Assembly: GCA_016458225.1 (NCBI GenBank)
Contig: JAEMGR010000010.1
Location: 393,802-457,801 of the forward strand
Reading direction: 5' to 3'
From: Myxococcaceae bacterium JPH2
GTDB taxonomy: Bacteria; Myxococcota; Myxococcia; Myxococcales; Myxococcaceae
DNA: 64,000 nucleotides
The stretch's first letter is position 1. Each line of letters starts with the position of its first letter. The translations under genes and the position numbers were made by a program. This document shows positions 9,514 to 19,563 of the stretch, piece after piece. The notes beneath the pieces are model-generated. The model was not told the DNA's origin, searched no databases, and saw only the letters and a list, made by a program, of their open reading frames with translations.

Positions 9514-9924
9514 ATGAGCACCCCGACCGCGCGCGACGAGCGCGACTATTACGAGCGCATCTACACGGTCTGCGAGCAGGTCCCTCGCGGGCAGGTGTCC
9601 ACCTACGGCGACATCGCGACCATCGTCGGTGACGGCTGCGATGCGCGCATCGTGGGGCACGCCATGGCCGCGCTGGGTGCTCGCGCGGCGACCTGTCCCT
9701 GGCAGCGGATCATCAACCGCACGGGTGGCATCAGCACCTCGGGCTACGGCCAGAAAGAGCGACTCGAGGAAGAAGGCGTGGGCTTCGATGAGAAGGGCCA
9801 CGTGCTCATGAGCGCGCACCAGTGGGCCGGCCCCACCGAGGAGTGGACCCGCGCGCGCGGCTTCCAACCGCTGCCGCCCAAGACGCCACAGGGCGGGCCG
9901 AGCACTCAGCTGTCGCTGTTCTGA
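9514..9924 (+). CDS. Alkyltransferase-like protein (ATL), MGMT family without the active Cys
   Basis: 136 residues from the ATG at 9514, with GGAGG 6 bp upstream. The fold is that of the O6-alkylguanine-DNA alkyltransferase C-terminal domain (VPRGQVSTYGDIA, ARIVGHAM). The active-site PCHR motif of repair enzymes is replaced by P62-W63-Q64-R65, so the methyl-accepting Cys is a Trp. That substitution defines ATL proteins, which bind O6-alkylguanine, bend the DNA and hand the lesion to nucleotide excision repair rather than repairing it themselves. C61 lies two residues before the Trp and is not at the catalytic position. The C-terminus is longer than in short ATLs, with a Pro-rich tail ending QLSLF. 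The neighbours are not repair genes, so it is probably a single-gene unit. Confidence 0.88.
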   Translation: MSTPTARDERDYYERIYTVCEQVPRGQVSTYGDIATIVGDGCDARIVGHAMAALGARAATCPWQRIINRTGGISTSGYGQKERLEEEGVGFDEKGHVLMSAHQWAGPTEEWTRARGFQPLPPKTPQGGPSTQLSLF

Positions 9925-10017
9925 CCCACCCCTCCCCCTTCCGCGAACCGCCGAGGAGATGGCCTGTGTCGGGGCTCCTCGGATAGCGTGTCGTCGTCTT
10001 CGCGACGAGGGGGCTCG

Positions 10018-12246
10018 ATGCCAGTTGTTCCGTCCGTCCTGGATGCGGTCACCGTTCACGCGGAGGGAGCGCTGTGCACCCGCCTCCTCTCCGTCCCCAG
10101 CGAGGGAGGCCAGTTCCCCGCGGAGGTGAGGGTCGAAGGACTGCCCCTGTCGCTGCGTGTCGGCTCGCTCCGAGCCCGCGTGGTGGAGGGCCCCCCGGGT
10201 CTCGTCGTGCGTGGCATCCAGCCGCTCTTCGACGTGCGGCTCCCCACCGAAGCGGATCTCCCCGCCGAGCGCCACGCACTGGAGCGCGCCGAGCGTGCGC
10301 GGACCGACGTGGGCGCCCGCCTGGAGCAGACGCGGCGCGACATCCAGGTGCTGATGGAGCTGAAGCCCACCGCGCTCCCGAACCGCAAGGGCGAGCCACC
10401 GCGCCAGACGCCCCTGACGGCGACGCTCGCGCTCGCGGAGTTCGTGGACACGGAGCTGACCGCGCTGAATCAGCGGCGGCTGGAGCTGGAGCGCGAGGAG
10501 CGCGACGCCCTGGCCGAGCTGGAGCTTCGCCGCGCGCGGATCCGCGAGCAGTCCGGCGCCGCGCGAGGCCAGCGCGCCCAGCTCTACCGCGCGGCGGTGC
10601 TGTCACTGGCGGGCCCGCTGACCTCGGAGGGCCCGGCCCGGATCGCGCTGGAGTACGCCGTCACGGGCGCGCGCTGGGTGCCCACGTATGACCTGCGGCT
10701 GCCGCGCTCGTTGCAGGACGGCACGCTGCGCATGCGCGCCTCGGTGCTCCAGCTCACGGGCGAGGACTGGAGCGGCGTGCGCCTGTCGGTCTCCACCGCG
10801 GACCTGGAGCGACGCGCGGAGGTGCCCGAGCTGAAGGCGCTGCGCATCGGCCGCAGCCAGCCGCCTCCGCCTCGCTCGGGGTGGCGCGAGCCGGCCGCGG
10901 GATTGGACGAGCTGTTCGCTGGCTATGACAGCGCCCCCCCACCCGTGAGCCCGCGAAAGCCGATGTCGCCTCCCGCGGCGCCCAGGAACATGCCGGACCT
11001 TCGGGTCGGCGGAAACGCGGCGCCGCGCGACGAGCCTTCAATGGCCTCCTCCTCCGGAGCCGTGGACGGCGCGATGCCCGTTCCACCGCCGCCCCCGCGT
11101 GCCCCGGCGCCCGCGGGAGCCAGGCCCTCCGCGGCGCGTCCCTCGGTTCCCGCAGCGTCCATTGCGCCGGCATCCGCACGCGGCGGTGGACTGATGCGCT
11201 CCCAGGAGAAGAGCAAGAAGCGCAGCGCCGAGCCCGCGCCCAAAGAGCTGCTCATGGATGAGGACGAGCCGAGCTTTGGCGGAGCGCCCGAGATGGCCTT
11301 CGACGAGGAGGGCGGCGCGCCCGCCCCGAGCCAGGACCTCGCGGAGCCTCGGGTGGAGGTCTCCGAGTCGCTGCTCGACTATCAGCAGCTCACGCTGATG
11401 TCGGCCGAGGTCCCGGGTGCACGCGGCCGCCTGCGCCCGCGCCCCGCGGACGCCTCGCGCGAGTTGCTCGCGCTCACGGCGGTCCGTGTCCAGGTCGACG
11501 TCGTCACCCTGCTCGCCACGCAGGAGCAGCGGGCACGCGGCATCCACAGCGTGCCGGCGCCCACGTGGACCGTCCCCCCGCGCGAGTCCGCGCAGCAGTT
11601 CGACGCGCGCTTCGACGTGGAGGCACGCGCGGAGGTGCCGTCGGACGGCGCGTGGCACACGGTGCCCCTGCTCGCGGTCCCCGTGGGGCTCGTGGCCGAG
11701 TACCTCTGCGTGCCCTCGGTGGAGCCCCGCGCGTTCCGCACCGTGCGCATCGAGAACCGGACCACCTACCCGCTCCTCGCCGGCCCGGTGGACGTGACGC
11801 TCGGCGAGGAGTTCCTGATGACGTCTCCCCTGCCCACCCTGGCGCCGGGCGCGACGCAGCGACTGGGCCTGGGCGTCGAAGAGGCCATCAAGGTCGCGCG
11901 CAACACCCGCTTCGACGAGGCCTCGGGCGGCATGTTCGGCGGCAACACGCTGCTCACGCATCAAGTCCTCGTCGACGTGGCCAATCGGCTCGGCCATCGG
12001 GTGACGCTGGAGGTGCAGGAGCGGCTGCCCGTCGTTCCTCCCTCGGAGAAGGACATCAAGGTCGAGGAGGCCGAGGTGGCGCCCGGCTGGCAGAAGCGCG
12101 CGTTGCTGCCCGGCGAGACGGTGGTGGAAGGAGAGCGGGCGTGGCGCGTGGCGCTCCAGCCCGGTGAGTCGCAGACGCTGAAGGCCACATGGACCATCAA
12201 GATTCCCGCCGCGAAGATGCTCGACGGCGGCAACCGGAGGACCTGA
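10018..12246 (+). CDS. MuiA-like protein (DUF4140/DUF4139), first of a tandem pair
   Basis: 742 residues from the ATG at 10018. I prefer this to an in-frame GTG at 9988 because GAGGGGG lies just upstream of the ATG. The N-terminal domain (VTVHAEGALCTRLL, VEGLPLSLRV) and the coiled segment with many Glu/Arg (about residues 80-190) match mucoidy-inhibitor MuiA family proteins. The large beta-rich C-terminal part (WVPTYDLRLP, GEDWSGVRLSVSTAD, VANRLGHRVTLEVQERLP) is DUF4139. A Pro/Ala/Ser-rich linker of about 130 residues (roughly 290-430) splits the DUF4139 region. No signal peptide is seen. Biochemical function is unknown. The stop overlaps the next start by one base (TGATG), so the two proteins are translationally coupled paralogues. 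Confidence 0.85.
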   Translation: MPVVPSVLDAVTVHAEGALCTRLLSVPSEGGQFPAEVRVEGLPLSLRVGSLRARVVEGPPGLVVRGIQPLFDVRLPTEADLPAERHALERAERARTDVGARLEQTRRDIQVLMELKPTALPNRKGEPPRQTPLTATLALAEFVDTELTALNQRRLELEREERDALAELELRRARIREQSGAARGQRAQLYRAAVLSLAGPLTSEGPARIALEYAVTGARWVPTYDLRLPRSLQDGTLRMRASVLQLTGEDWSGVRLSVSTADLERRAEVPELKALRIGRSQPPPPRSGWREPAAGLDELFAGYDSAPPPVSPRKPMSPPAAPRNMPDLRVGGNAAPRDEPSMASSSGAVDGAMPVPPPPPRAPAPAGARPSAARPSVPAASIAPASARGGGLMRSQEKSKKRSAEPAPKELLMDEDEPSFGGAPEMAFDEEGGAPAPSQDLAEPRVEVSESLLDYQQLTLMSAEVPGARGRLRPRPADASRELLALTAVRVQVDVVTLLATQEQRARGIHSVPAPTWTVPPRESAQQFDARFDVEARAEVPSDGAWHTVPLLAVPVGLVAEYLCVPSVEPRAFRTVRIENRTTYPLLAGPVDVTLGEEFLMTSPLPTLAPGATQRLGLGVEEAIKVARNTRFDEASGGMFGGNTLLTHQVLVDVANRLGHRVTLEVQERLPVVPPSEKDIKVEEAEVAPGWQKRALLPGETVVEGERAWRVALQPGESQTLKATWTIKIPAAKMLDGGNRRT

Positions 12247-13802
12247 TGCACGCGCCCCGCTCCCTGCCCGTGAGCAAGGTGACCTTGCTGGAGGACCGCG
12301 CGCTCGTGGAGCGCCGTGGCGAGGTCACCCTCTCTCCAGGCGCCCAGAAGCTCGTCATCGAGGGACTTCCTCGCGTGGCGGTGGACCGCTCGATTCAAGC
12401 CAGGCTGTCCGGTGGAGTCGTCGCCCAGGCCCGACTGCGACGGGTGACGCGGCCTCAACCTCCCGAGGCTGAACGGGTGCTGCGCACCGAGCTGGAGCGG
12501 CGCGTGGCCTCGCTGCGCGAGGAGCAGGCACGGCGCGCGGCGGACGTGCAGCGGCTCATCGTCAAGCAGGGCCTGCTACAGACCGCGCGCGCGGATGTGT
12601 ACCGCGCCATCTCGGAGCAGACCGGCGTGGGCGATGCCCATCCCGTCACGTGGCGCGAGCAGCTGGGACTGGCCCGCGAGCAGCTCGACGCGGTGGAGGC
12701 GCAGCTCCGCGAGGCGCGGCGACGCGAAGAGGCCGCGACCCACGAACTCAGCGAGGCCCAGCGCGCGGCGGCGCAGGCGCTCCAGCCCGAGCCGAAGCTG
12801 GACACGCTGGCCGAGCTGGAGGTCAACCACCCCTCCGGTGGAGCCGCCACGTTGACACTCACCTATCTGGTGCCCTGCGCGGCCTGGCGCCCGGCCTACC
12901 GCGCCACGCTGCGCGCCACGGAGACCGGCGAGCAGGTGACGCTGGAGTGCGAGGCCGTGGTGTGGCAGCACACCGGAGAGGATTGGAAGGACGTGGCCCT
13001 CACGTTCTCCACCGCCCGCCCCACGCTCGGCGCGACGCCGCCTCGACTCACCGAGGATTGGATCTGGCTGCGCGACAAGTCCGAGCGCGAGAAGCGCGTC
13101 GTGGACGTGTCGGTCCGCGAGGAGGTCATCCAGACAACCGGCGAGGCGGGCCGCTCGCGACAGCCGGACTCACTGCCTGGCATGGACGACGGCGGCGAGG
13201 CGCTCACCCTGGCCGCGCCGCACCCGGCCCAGGTGCTCTCGAATGGCGAGCCGCACCGAGTCCCGCTGCTGCAGTTCACGGCGCCGGCCCGCTCGGAGCT
13301 GGTGGCCTGCCCGGAGCAGTCGCCCCTGGTGCACCGCGTGGCGCGCTTCGAGAACGTGGGACCCGCGGTCCTGCTCGCGGGCCCGGTGGACCTGGTGCGC
13401 TCCAGCGGCTACGTGGGGCGCGCGCAGCTGAAGTTCACCGGACGCAACGAGCACGTGAAGCTGGGCTTCGGCAGCGAGGACGCGCTGCGCATCGCCCGAC
13501 GGGTGGAGGAGTCCGAGGAGACGCGGATGCTCACGAGTCGCCGCACGCGCACCCACAAGGTGAAGCTCTTTGTCTCCAACATGGGCTCGCGTCCGGAGTC
13601 CCTGGCCCTGGAGGAGCGCATCCCTGTGTCCGAGGTGGCCGCCGTGGAGGTCGCGCTGGTGAAGGACTCAGCGCAAACCCCGCCCACACGCGTGAGCGAG
13701 GAAGGCATCGTGCGCTTCGAGTTGAAGGCAGACCCTCGCTCGCAACAGACCCTGTCGTTCAGCTACACCGTGGCCAGCTCGGCCAAGGTCGCTGGACTCT
13801 AG
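12246..13802 (+). CDS. MuiA-like protein (DUF4139), second of a tandem pair
   Basis: 518 residues from the ATG at 12246, whose A is the last base of the preceding stop. It has the same architecture as its neighbour but is shorter. There is an N-terminal DUF4140-like part (VTLLEDRALVERRGEV, VIEGLPRVAVDRSI), a long Glu/Arg-rich coiled coil at about residues 80-180, then DUF4139 with LTYLVPCAAWRPAYRATL, GEDWKDVALTFSTARP and the closing ALEERIPVSEV segment. The long disordered linker of the first protein is absent here. No signal peptide or membrane segment is seen. Tight coupling of two diverged paralogues suggests a heteromeric partnership, which is inference. The family is named for a mucoidy phenotype and its biochemical role is not established. 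Confidence 0.85.
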   Translation: MHAPRSLPVSKVTLLEDRALVERRGEVTLSPGAQKLVIEGLPRVAVDRSIQARLSGGVVAQARLRRVTRPQPPEAERVLRTELERRVASLREEQARRAADVQRLIVKQGLLQTARADVYRAISEQTGVGDAHPVTWREQLGLAREQLDAVEAQLREARRREEAATHELSEAQRAAAQALQPEPKLDTLAELEVNHPSGGAATLTLTYLVPCAAWRPAYRATLRATETGEQVTLECEAVVWQHTGEDWKDVALTFSTARPTLGATPPRLTEDWIWLRDKSEREKRVVDVSVREEVIQTTGEAGRSRQPDSLPGMDDGGEALTLAAPHPAQVLSNGEPHRVPLLQFTAPARSELVACPEQSPLVHRVARFENVGPAVLLAGPVDLVRSSGYVGRAQLKFTGRNEHVKLGFGSEDALRIARRVEESEETRMLTSRRTRTHKVKLFVSNMGSRPESLALEERIPVSEVAAVEVALVKDSAQTPPTRVSEEGIVRFELKADPRSQQTLSFSYTVASSAKVAGL

Positions 13803-13820
13803 ACTCGCTTCGGAGAAGAC

Positions 13821-14432
13821 ATGCTGCTGTTCCCCTTGATGATGGTGCTCGCGCAGGCCCCCGTGATGGAGGACCTGCCTCGCGCGGGCCTGTTTGGCGC
13901 GGGATTCAACATGGAGCCCGTGTCCATCGGCCCCATGCAGGCCTTCACGCGGTACGGCAGCGTGCAGGGCGCCAGCCTGTCCACGGGCGTCCAGATTGAC
14001 CTCGGCACGCGCTGGGCTCTGCGCATCCACCTGGAGGGCGCGGGCGCGGCGAGCACGGACGTGAACTTCGCGGAGTTCGGCCTGGCGCCGGGCATCCTGT
14101 ACCGCTGGCGAGACACCGCGGATCAGCGCTGGGTGCCCTACGGGGGCGCGGGCCTCAAGTTCGGCGGCGTGGGCGCCAGCCGAGGCATCCTGGGCCTCGA
14201 GTCGGCGGCCGTCAGCGCGATGGACTTCGACTGGGACGACTTCGACGACAACAACTCGAACCCGGATGAGGAGACGCGGTTCGGCACGTTCCCCGAAGTC
14301 TTTGCAGGCGTGGAGTGGCACCCCAATCGCTGGTTCGCGCTCACCATTCACGGCTCGTACACGTACGCCCGGCTCGTCCACACCAACGTGCACATGTTCC
14401 AGGAGCGCGTGGGCGTCCGCTTCTCGCTGTAG
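13821..14432 (+). CDS. Probable outer-membrane beta-barrel protein
   Basis: 203 residues from the ATG at 13821, preceded by CGGAGAAG. There is a short hydrophobic leader (MLLFPLMMVLAQ), probably a signal peptide. The rest has alternating amphipathic strands typical of small outer-membrane barrels (GVQIDLGTRWALRIHLEG, YGGAGLKFGGVG, WFALTIHGSYTYARLV) and ends in a hydrophobic RFSL tail, as barrel proteins do for recognition by BamA. A conspicuous acidic loop (MDFDWDDFDDNNSNPDEE) near residues 135-155 could bind divalent cations, though this is only suggested by composition. It follows the MuiA-like pair by 18 bp and may be co-transcribed with it. Confidence 0.75.
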   Translation: MLLFPLMMVLAQAPVMEDLPRAGLFGAGFNMEPVSIGPMQAFTRYGSVQGASLSTGVQIDLGTRWALRIHLEGAGAASTDVNFAEFGLAPGILYRWRDTADQRWVPYGGAGLKFGGVGASRGILGLESAAVSAMDFDWDDFDDNNSNPDEETRFGTFPEVFAGVEWHPNRWFALTIHGSYTYARLVHTNVHMFQERVGVRFSL

Positions 14433-14438
14433 CCTGAC

Positions 14439-14834
14439 CTACGGCTTCGGAGCCGCGCTCTCTGGGGCGCGGCAATGGGGACAGCCGGTGTTGCCCTGCG
14501 GGCACTGCATCGTCTGACCGGTGTTCCCCCCGGTCGCCTCCTTCCCGGTAGGCTTCATCCCCTCACAGGCGGGGCGCTTGGCGGGTGGACCCGCGGGCGC
14601 GCAGAGCCCCACGCAGTCCGCGCCGCCGTGAGCGGGATCGCAGCTGTCGCTGGGATCATCCGCGCACTGATAGCCTTGAGGACACGGCGCGCCGGCGAAT
14701 CCACCGCAGGTCTGCCCGCTCGACGAGGGCCGAGGCGCATCGGACGCCGCGAACCCTGACACCGGGAAGGCGAGCAGGCCCCACAGCAACAGGCCCGCGG
14801 TGAGGCCCTGATTGCGCCGTTTCGATGAGGACAT
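14439..14834 (-). CDS. Exported Cys-rich protein, myxobacterial type
   Basis: 131 residues from the ATG at 14834. A clear signal peptide (hydrophobic core LTAGLLLWGLLAFPVSGFA) is followed by a Cys-rich module: CGGFAGAPCPQGYQC, then DDPSDSCDP, then GGADCVGLC. This arrangement (CGG..G..C....C.DDP.D.CDP..GGADC.G.C) is common in secreted proteins and lipoproteins of myxobacteria and is probably disulfide-stabilised. A second Cys cluster (MQCPQGNTGCPHC) lies near the C-terminus. No catalytic motif is recognised. It is convergent with the barrel gene, 6 bp away. Confidence 0.75.
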   Translation of the reverse strand: MSSSKRRNQGLTAGLLLWGLLAFPVSGFAASDAPRPSSSGQTCGGFAGAPCPQGYQCADDPSDSCDPAHGGADCVGLCAPAGPPAKRPACEGMKPTGKEATGGNTGQTMQCPQGNTGCPHCRAPESAAPKP

Positions 14835-14983
14835 GGAGCGCTCCCTCGAGGCCCGAGGCCCGGGCCATCAGTCGACACGTCAGGATGGAGCCCGGCGCCA
14901 GCGACGCGGAAGCTTCCCGGCCCACTCGGACAGCCAGAACGACCGGCGAGAGGCCAAGGCACGGAGCGAGCCCCGGCCTCGCC

Positions 14984-16051
<1,068 letters not shown>

Positions 16052-16060
16052 GCGGTTCTC

Positions 16061-16672
16061 CTAGCGCGCGGAGGGAGGCCGCTCGCCCAAGCGCAGCGCC
16101 GCGCGAACTTCAGCGGTCGTGCGGCCCGCCCAGTGCCGGCGGTGGTTCTCCTGCGTGGTGAGGCTGCGTGACTCCATCCGGTCCACGTAGAGCGTTCCGT
16201 CCAGGTGATCCAACTCGTGCTGGAGGATGCGGGCATACCAGCCCCGCGCCCACACCGTCACCGGCTCCCCCAGCTCGTTGAGCGCCTCCACCCGCACCCC
16301 TCGCGCCCGAGGAACCAGCGCCGCGAGGCCCGACACGCTCAGGCACCCCTCGTGGAACTCGACCGGCGAGGCATCCTCCACGAACAGTCGGGGGTTGGCG
16401 AGCACGTGGAAGCCCACGGGCGTGCGCTCGCGCGCGGACAGTTCAGCGGGGGACAGGCCTGCCTGGTACTCGGCCCGGTCCTCCACGACCACCAGCCGCA
16501 CGCCCACGCCCACCTGAGGCGCGGCCAACCCCACGCCGGGCGCGTCGCGCATCGTGTCCCGCATCAGCGCGATGAGCCGCTGGACGTCCGGCCCGCGAAT
16601 CTCCTCCACCGTCAGGTCGCGCGCCGGCTGCCGCAGCACCGGCTCCCCTGCCTGCACAATCTTGAGCACCAT
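16061..16672 (-). CDS. def: Peptide deformylase
   Basis: 203 residues from the ATG at 16672. It removes the N-formyl group from nascent proteins in the cytosol, using a metal ion. All three family motifs are present: GVGLAAPQ at 46-53, EGCLS at 108-112 with metal ligand C110, and QHELDH at 151-156 with two His ligands and the catalytic Glu. The C-terminus runs about 30 residues beyond short deformylases such as the 169-residue E. coli enzyme. The gene is first in a probable two-gene unit with the downstream flavin reductase. No formyltransferase gene (fmt), the frequent partner, is present here, so this may be one of several deformylases in the genome. Divergent from 16711 across 38 bp. Confidence 0.95.
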   Translation of the reverse strand: MVLKIVQAGEPVLRQPARDLTVEEIRGPDVQRLIALMRDTMRDAPGVGLAAPQVGVGVRLVVVEDRAEYQAGLSPAELSARERTPVGFHVLANPRLFVEDASPVEFHEGCLSVSGLAALVPRARGVRVEALNELGEPVTVWARGWYARILQHELDHLDGTLYVDRMESRSLTTQENHRRHWAGRTTAEVRAALRLGERPPSAR

Positions 16673-16710
16673 GGCGCCGAACCGTAGCAGGCGCGGTAGG
16701 CTGCGCGTCC

Positions 16711-17214
16711 ATGGCTCGCCGCCGGAAGGCCGATGAGATGACCGCGCGCGTGCGCAACCTGCTCGCCATGGATGCCGCTGGCATCATGCGGCGGCTGGAC
16801 GCGCGTCGCGATGAGATGTTCCTCCTCTTCTCGCGCTTGCGCAGCCGAGAGCCGCTTTTGGGCACCATCGCCTCGCGCTACGCGGACGGAGCATTTACCC
16901 AACTCGTCCACCTCACCGAGCAGGAGTCGGCGGTGGTGGATCACTTCTACTCGCGCCTGGACGAGCTGCGCTGGTACTTCACGTACACCGAGGACATGCC
17001 GGGCACCGCCCAGCTCACCTTCAACGCGCTCCACCGGCGGCTGGAGGAGAGCTACCGCGTGCTGCGGGCGACCCTGGGACCTCCGGCCCGTCCAGATGGC
17101 GTGCAGGTGGTGGACGGTCAGGCGGTGCGCCACGACGAGGACGCCGCGACGCCACCGCCCGCGGCCCTCGCGCGCGCAGCGCCGGCTCGCAAGCGCGGCG
17201 CCGCGGCGACCTGA
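16711..17214 (+). CDS. Hypothetical helical protein
   Basis: 167 residues from the ATG at 16711. The first 125 residues look all-helical, with regularly spaced Leu/Arg/Glu (MRRLDARRDEMFLLFSRL, RRLEESYRVLRATLG) and no hydrophobic segment, so it is a soluble cytoplasmic protein. The last 40 residues are Ala/Pro/Arg-rich, ending AARKRGAAAT-like, and probably disordered. I recognise no family. GC bias at third positions is strong, which supports a real gene. It is divergent from def across 38 bp and convergent with the desaturase gene. Confidence 0.7.
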   Translation: MARRRKADEMTARVRNLLAMDAAGIMRRLDARRDEMFLLFSRLRSREPLLGTIASRYADGAFTQLVHLTEQESAVVDHFYSRLDELRWYFTYTEDMPGTAQLTFNALHRRLEESYRVLRATLGPPARPDGVQVVDGQAVRHDEDAATPPPAALARAAPARKRGAAAT

Positions 17215-17221
17215 GCGGACG

Positions 17222-18349
17222 TCATGCCGCCGTGATGTCCGCTCGCGCCAGGGGCGGCGCCATGCGACGCATGGAGCGCTGCCCCACGACCACCGCGACC
17301 ATCTTCTTCGCGCGGGTCCAGACGCTCTCCTGCACATAGGGAATGCCGTACTTCTCGCAGAGGGCGCGCACCTTGGGCTGCACCTCGCGGTACTTGAGCA
17401 TGGGCATGTCCGGCCAGAGGTGGTGCTCGATCTGGTAGTTCAGCCACAGGTGAGCGAAGTCGTTCAGGTCCCCGCCCGTCCGGTAGTTGGCGCTGCCGAC
17501 CACCTGCTGCACGAAGCGCTCGCCCTTGTTCGCCGGAGACGAGTCGAAGCGGTACAGGTCCTCGCCCGTGTGATTCGGCCCCACCACCAGGAAGGTGTGC
17601 AGGTTGGTGAAGACGTCCGCGAGCACGGAGTTGCACAGCACGCTGAACGCGGCCCAAGGGCTCACCAGCAGGAACAGCGCCGGCAACAGCACGAAGTTCA
17701 CGGCGGCATAGGGCAGATAGCAGCGCATGAACAACTCACGCAGCTCCGCGCCCGTGAGCGCGCCGCCTTCCCGCCGGCCCTTGCGGCGCAGCGAGCCCAG
17801 CGTCTCGGGAGCGTAGTAGCTGGCGCGCCACGTCAGGGCGAGCAGCGCGAGCTGCGTGTAGCGAAGCCACAGCGGTCGCTCCGCGTCGCGCAGCGTGCCC
17901 TCGGCGTTGCGCTCCAGCAGGTCCGGGTCGGCCTCTTCGCCCGTGAAGGAGTGGTGCAGGACGTTGTGCTCGTAGATCCACGCGTCCGGCAGCATCCAGT
18001 CGAGCCAGTCGACGTACCGCCGCAGTCCCCGCGCGAACCCCTTGCTCGTACGGGACGTGCCCACGCCGGGCACGCGGTCATAGCCTCGGTGCCCCACGTG
18101 GTGCATGAGCAGCCATCGCGTGGAGCGGCCCAATCCGAGCGCGAAGGCGCTGAGCGGATTGGGCATCACCCAGCAAGTGGCCAGCCCCACGAGCGTCGCC
18201 GCGCGACCCCAGCGCTCAATCTTCCGCAGGTGCGCCGCGTCCGGCTCGCCCAGGTTCGCCTCCATCTCCGCGCGCAGCGCCTTCACCTCACGGTGAAAGC
18301 CCTCCACGTCCACGGAGGTGAGATCGAAGGCGGGTGCGGCGCGAGACAT
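17222..18349 (-). CDS. Membrane fatty acid desaturase
   Basis: 375 residues from the ATG at 18349. An integral-membrane di-iron desaturase with the three His boxes of the family: HHVGH at 83-87, HNVLHH at 128-133 and QIEHH at 306-310. The third box has the Q..HH form typical of front-end or acyl-lipid desaturases. Two hydrophobic pairs flank the boxes (about residues 50-80 and 210-255). It would insert a cis double bond into membrane acyl chains, with electrons from a ferredoxin or cytochrome b5-like partner not encoded here. Nearby lipase and acyltransferase genes make a lipid-remodelling neighbourhood, although they are not in one operon. The regiospecificity cannot be read from sequence. 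Confidence 0.92.
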   Translation of the reverse strand: MSRAAPAFDLTSVDVEGFHREVKALRAEMEANLGEPDAAHLRKIERWGRAATLVGLATCWVMPNPLSAFALGLGRSTRWLLMHHVGHRGYDRVPGVGTSRTSKGFARGLRRYVDWLDWMLPDAWIYEHNVLHHSFTGEEADPDLLERNAEGTLRDAERPLWLRYTQLALLALTWRASYYAPETLGSLRRKGRREGGALTGAELRELFMRCYLPYAAVNFVLLPALFLLVSPWAAFSVLCNSVLADVFTNLHTFLVVGPNHTGEDLYRFDSSPANKGERFVQQVVGSANYRTGGDLNDFAHLWLNYQIEHHLWPDMPMLKYREVQPKVRALCEKYGIPYVQESVWTRAKKMVAVVVGQRSMRRMAPPLARADITAA

Positions 18350-18472
18350 GCGGGGACTCCTCGAGGCTGTGGGACGCGGGTGGCACGAGCCGCGCCCCAC
18401 CTCCACCGGACGCGCTCGGTGCGCGCACGGTAGCCTCCCGTCGGGTGGGACGGGAAGCCTCGCTCGCATGCC

Positions 18473-19438
18473 TCAGGCGACCGAGCGAACCGCCGCCGTG
18501 CTCGGGGGCGCCCAGTCCTTGTTGAGGACCTGGATGGTGCTGGTCGGAATGCCCAGAAGGCTCATGTAGTAGAGGGCGCTGTGCTGAGCGAGGATCTCGT
18601 CCTCGAAGGCGAGGATGCCGCTTTCGCTGTAGAGCGACCCCGTCAGGCTCGTGCTGGCGCTCGGCTGCACGTACGTCACCCCGCCCTTCTGCAGCGTGTT
18701 GAGCGCGGCGTTGACCGCGGCCGAGCACGTGGGGCCGCACTGGGGGCCGCCCGAGTAGAGCGTGAGGATGGTGTCCAGCCCCGCCACGGTCCAGAGCATC
18801 GGCACCACGTCGAGCGTGTTGTAGAGCCGCTGCGCGCTCGACGCGAAGACCGTGTCGTAGGCGGAGGCGAAGGCCGCATCGCCCGCCGTGGGCGCGGCCA
18901 CGGTGATGGGGACGATGGTCGCGCCGCTCAAGGTGCTCGCGAACCAGGCCGCGAGCACCGAGGCCGTCTGCCCGCCCAGGCTGTGGCCGGTGACGAGGAT
19001 GGTGGGCGATCCCGAGAGCCCCTGGAGGAACGAGAGCAACCCACCCGAACCCGAGCCCGGCACCGACGAGACCATGCTGTTGATGTTCGTCCAGACCTCG
19101 GAGGCGCCCTGGGAGATCTGCGCATTGGGGAACGAGGACGCGGTGAAGGGCAGCGCCACCTGGGTCCCGATGCCCTTGTCCTGGAGGAGGTCCTCCGCGC
19201 GCGTGACGAGCGTGCCGCGCACCACCACCGCGTAGGTGCTGTCACCGTCATACGCGACATAGGCGAGGTCCTGGCCGGCGGTGGCGGGGCCCCAGGCGAT
19301 GCTCCACGAGCCCCCAATCGTCCCCGACATCGCCTTGTTCATGGTGCTGAAGCGCCAGGAGTTGAATTCGTACTGCCCGAGATACGCGATGGCCGAGAGC
19401 GTGGCGGCGATCTGCGACTGCGAGAACGTGGAGGCCAT
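18473..19438 (-). CDS. Class 3 lipase family protein
   Basis: 321 residues from the ATG at 19438, preceded on the coding strand by GGGAAGG at good spacing. The alpha/beta-hydrolase nucleophile motif GHSLGG is present with Ser near residue 153, preceded by PTILVT and followed by helix QTASVLAAWFA. The N-terminal YVAYDGDSTYAVVVRGT matches the lipase-3 strand and oxyanion-hole region. The catalytic Asp is likely in the DVVPMLW segment, and a C-terminal His is present (AQHSALYYM). There is no classical signal peptide, so it may be intracellular or exported by another route. It would hydrolyse acylglycerols or phospholipids. The ATG at 19438 rather than more upstream codons was chosen from the ribosome site. 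Confidence 0.87.
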   Translation of the reverse strand: MASTFSQSQIAATLSAIAYLGQYEFNSWRFSTMNKAMSGTIGGSWSIAWGPATAGQDLAYVAYDGDSTYAVVVRGTLVTRAEDLLQDKGIGTQVALPFTASSFPNAQISQGASEVWTNINSMVSSVPGSGSGGLLSFLQGLSGSPTILVTGHSLGGQTASVLAAWFASTLSGATIVPITVAAPTAGDAAFASAYDTVFASSAQRLYNTLDVVPMLWTVAGLDTILTLYSGGPQCGPTCSAAVNAALNTLQKGGVTYVQPSASTSLTGSLYSESGILAFEDEILAQHSALYYMSLLGIPTSTIQVLNKDWAPPSTAAVRSVA

Positions 19439-19563
19439 GGGTGCATCCTTCCCTTGAGGGTTCGCCGGGAGGAATTGCACCCCGCGTGCCCAGCCCCTCG
19501 CGGGGCCGTCTCCCTCGGGCGAGGGCTCGAACCGCGCGACACGCTGGGGTTTCGACGCATTTT

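Noticed and set aside
9514..9924. Active O6-methylguanine methyltransferase
   Set aside because: The acceptor Cys of PCHR is replaced by Trp (PWQR); the nearby Cys61 is not at the acceptor position.
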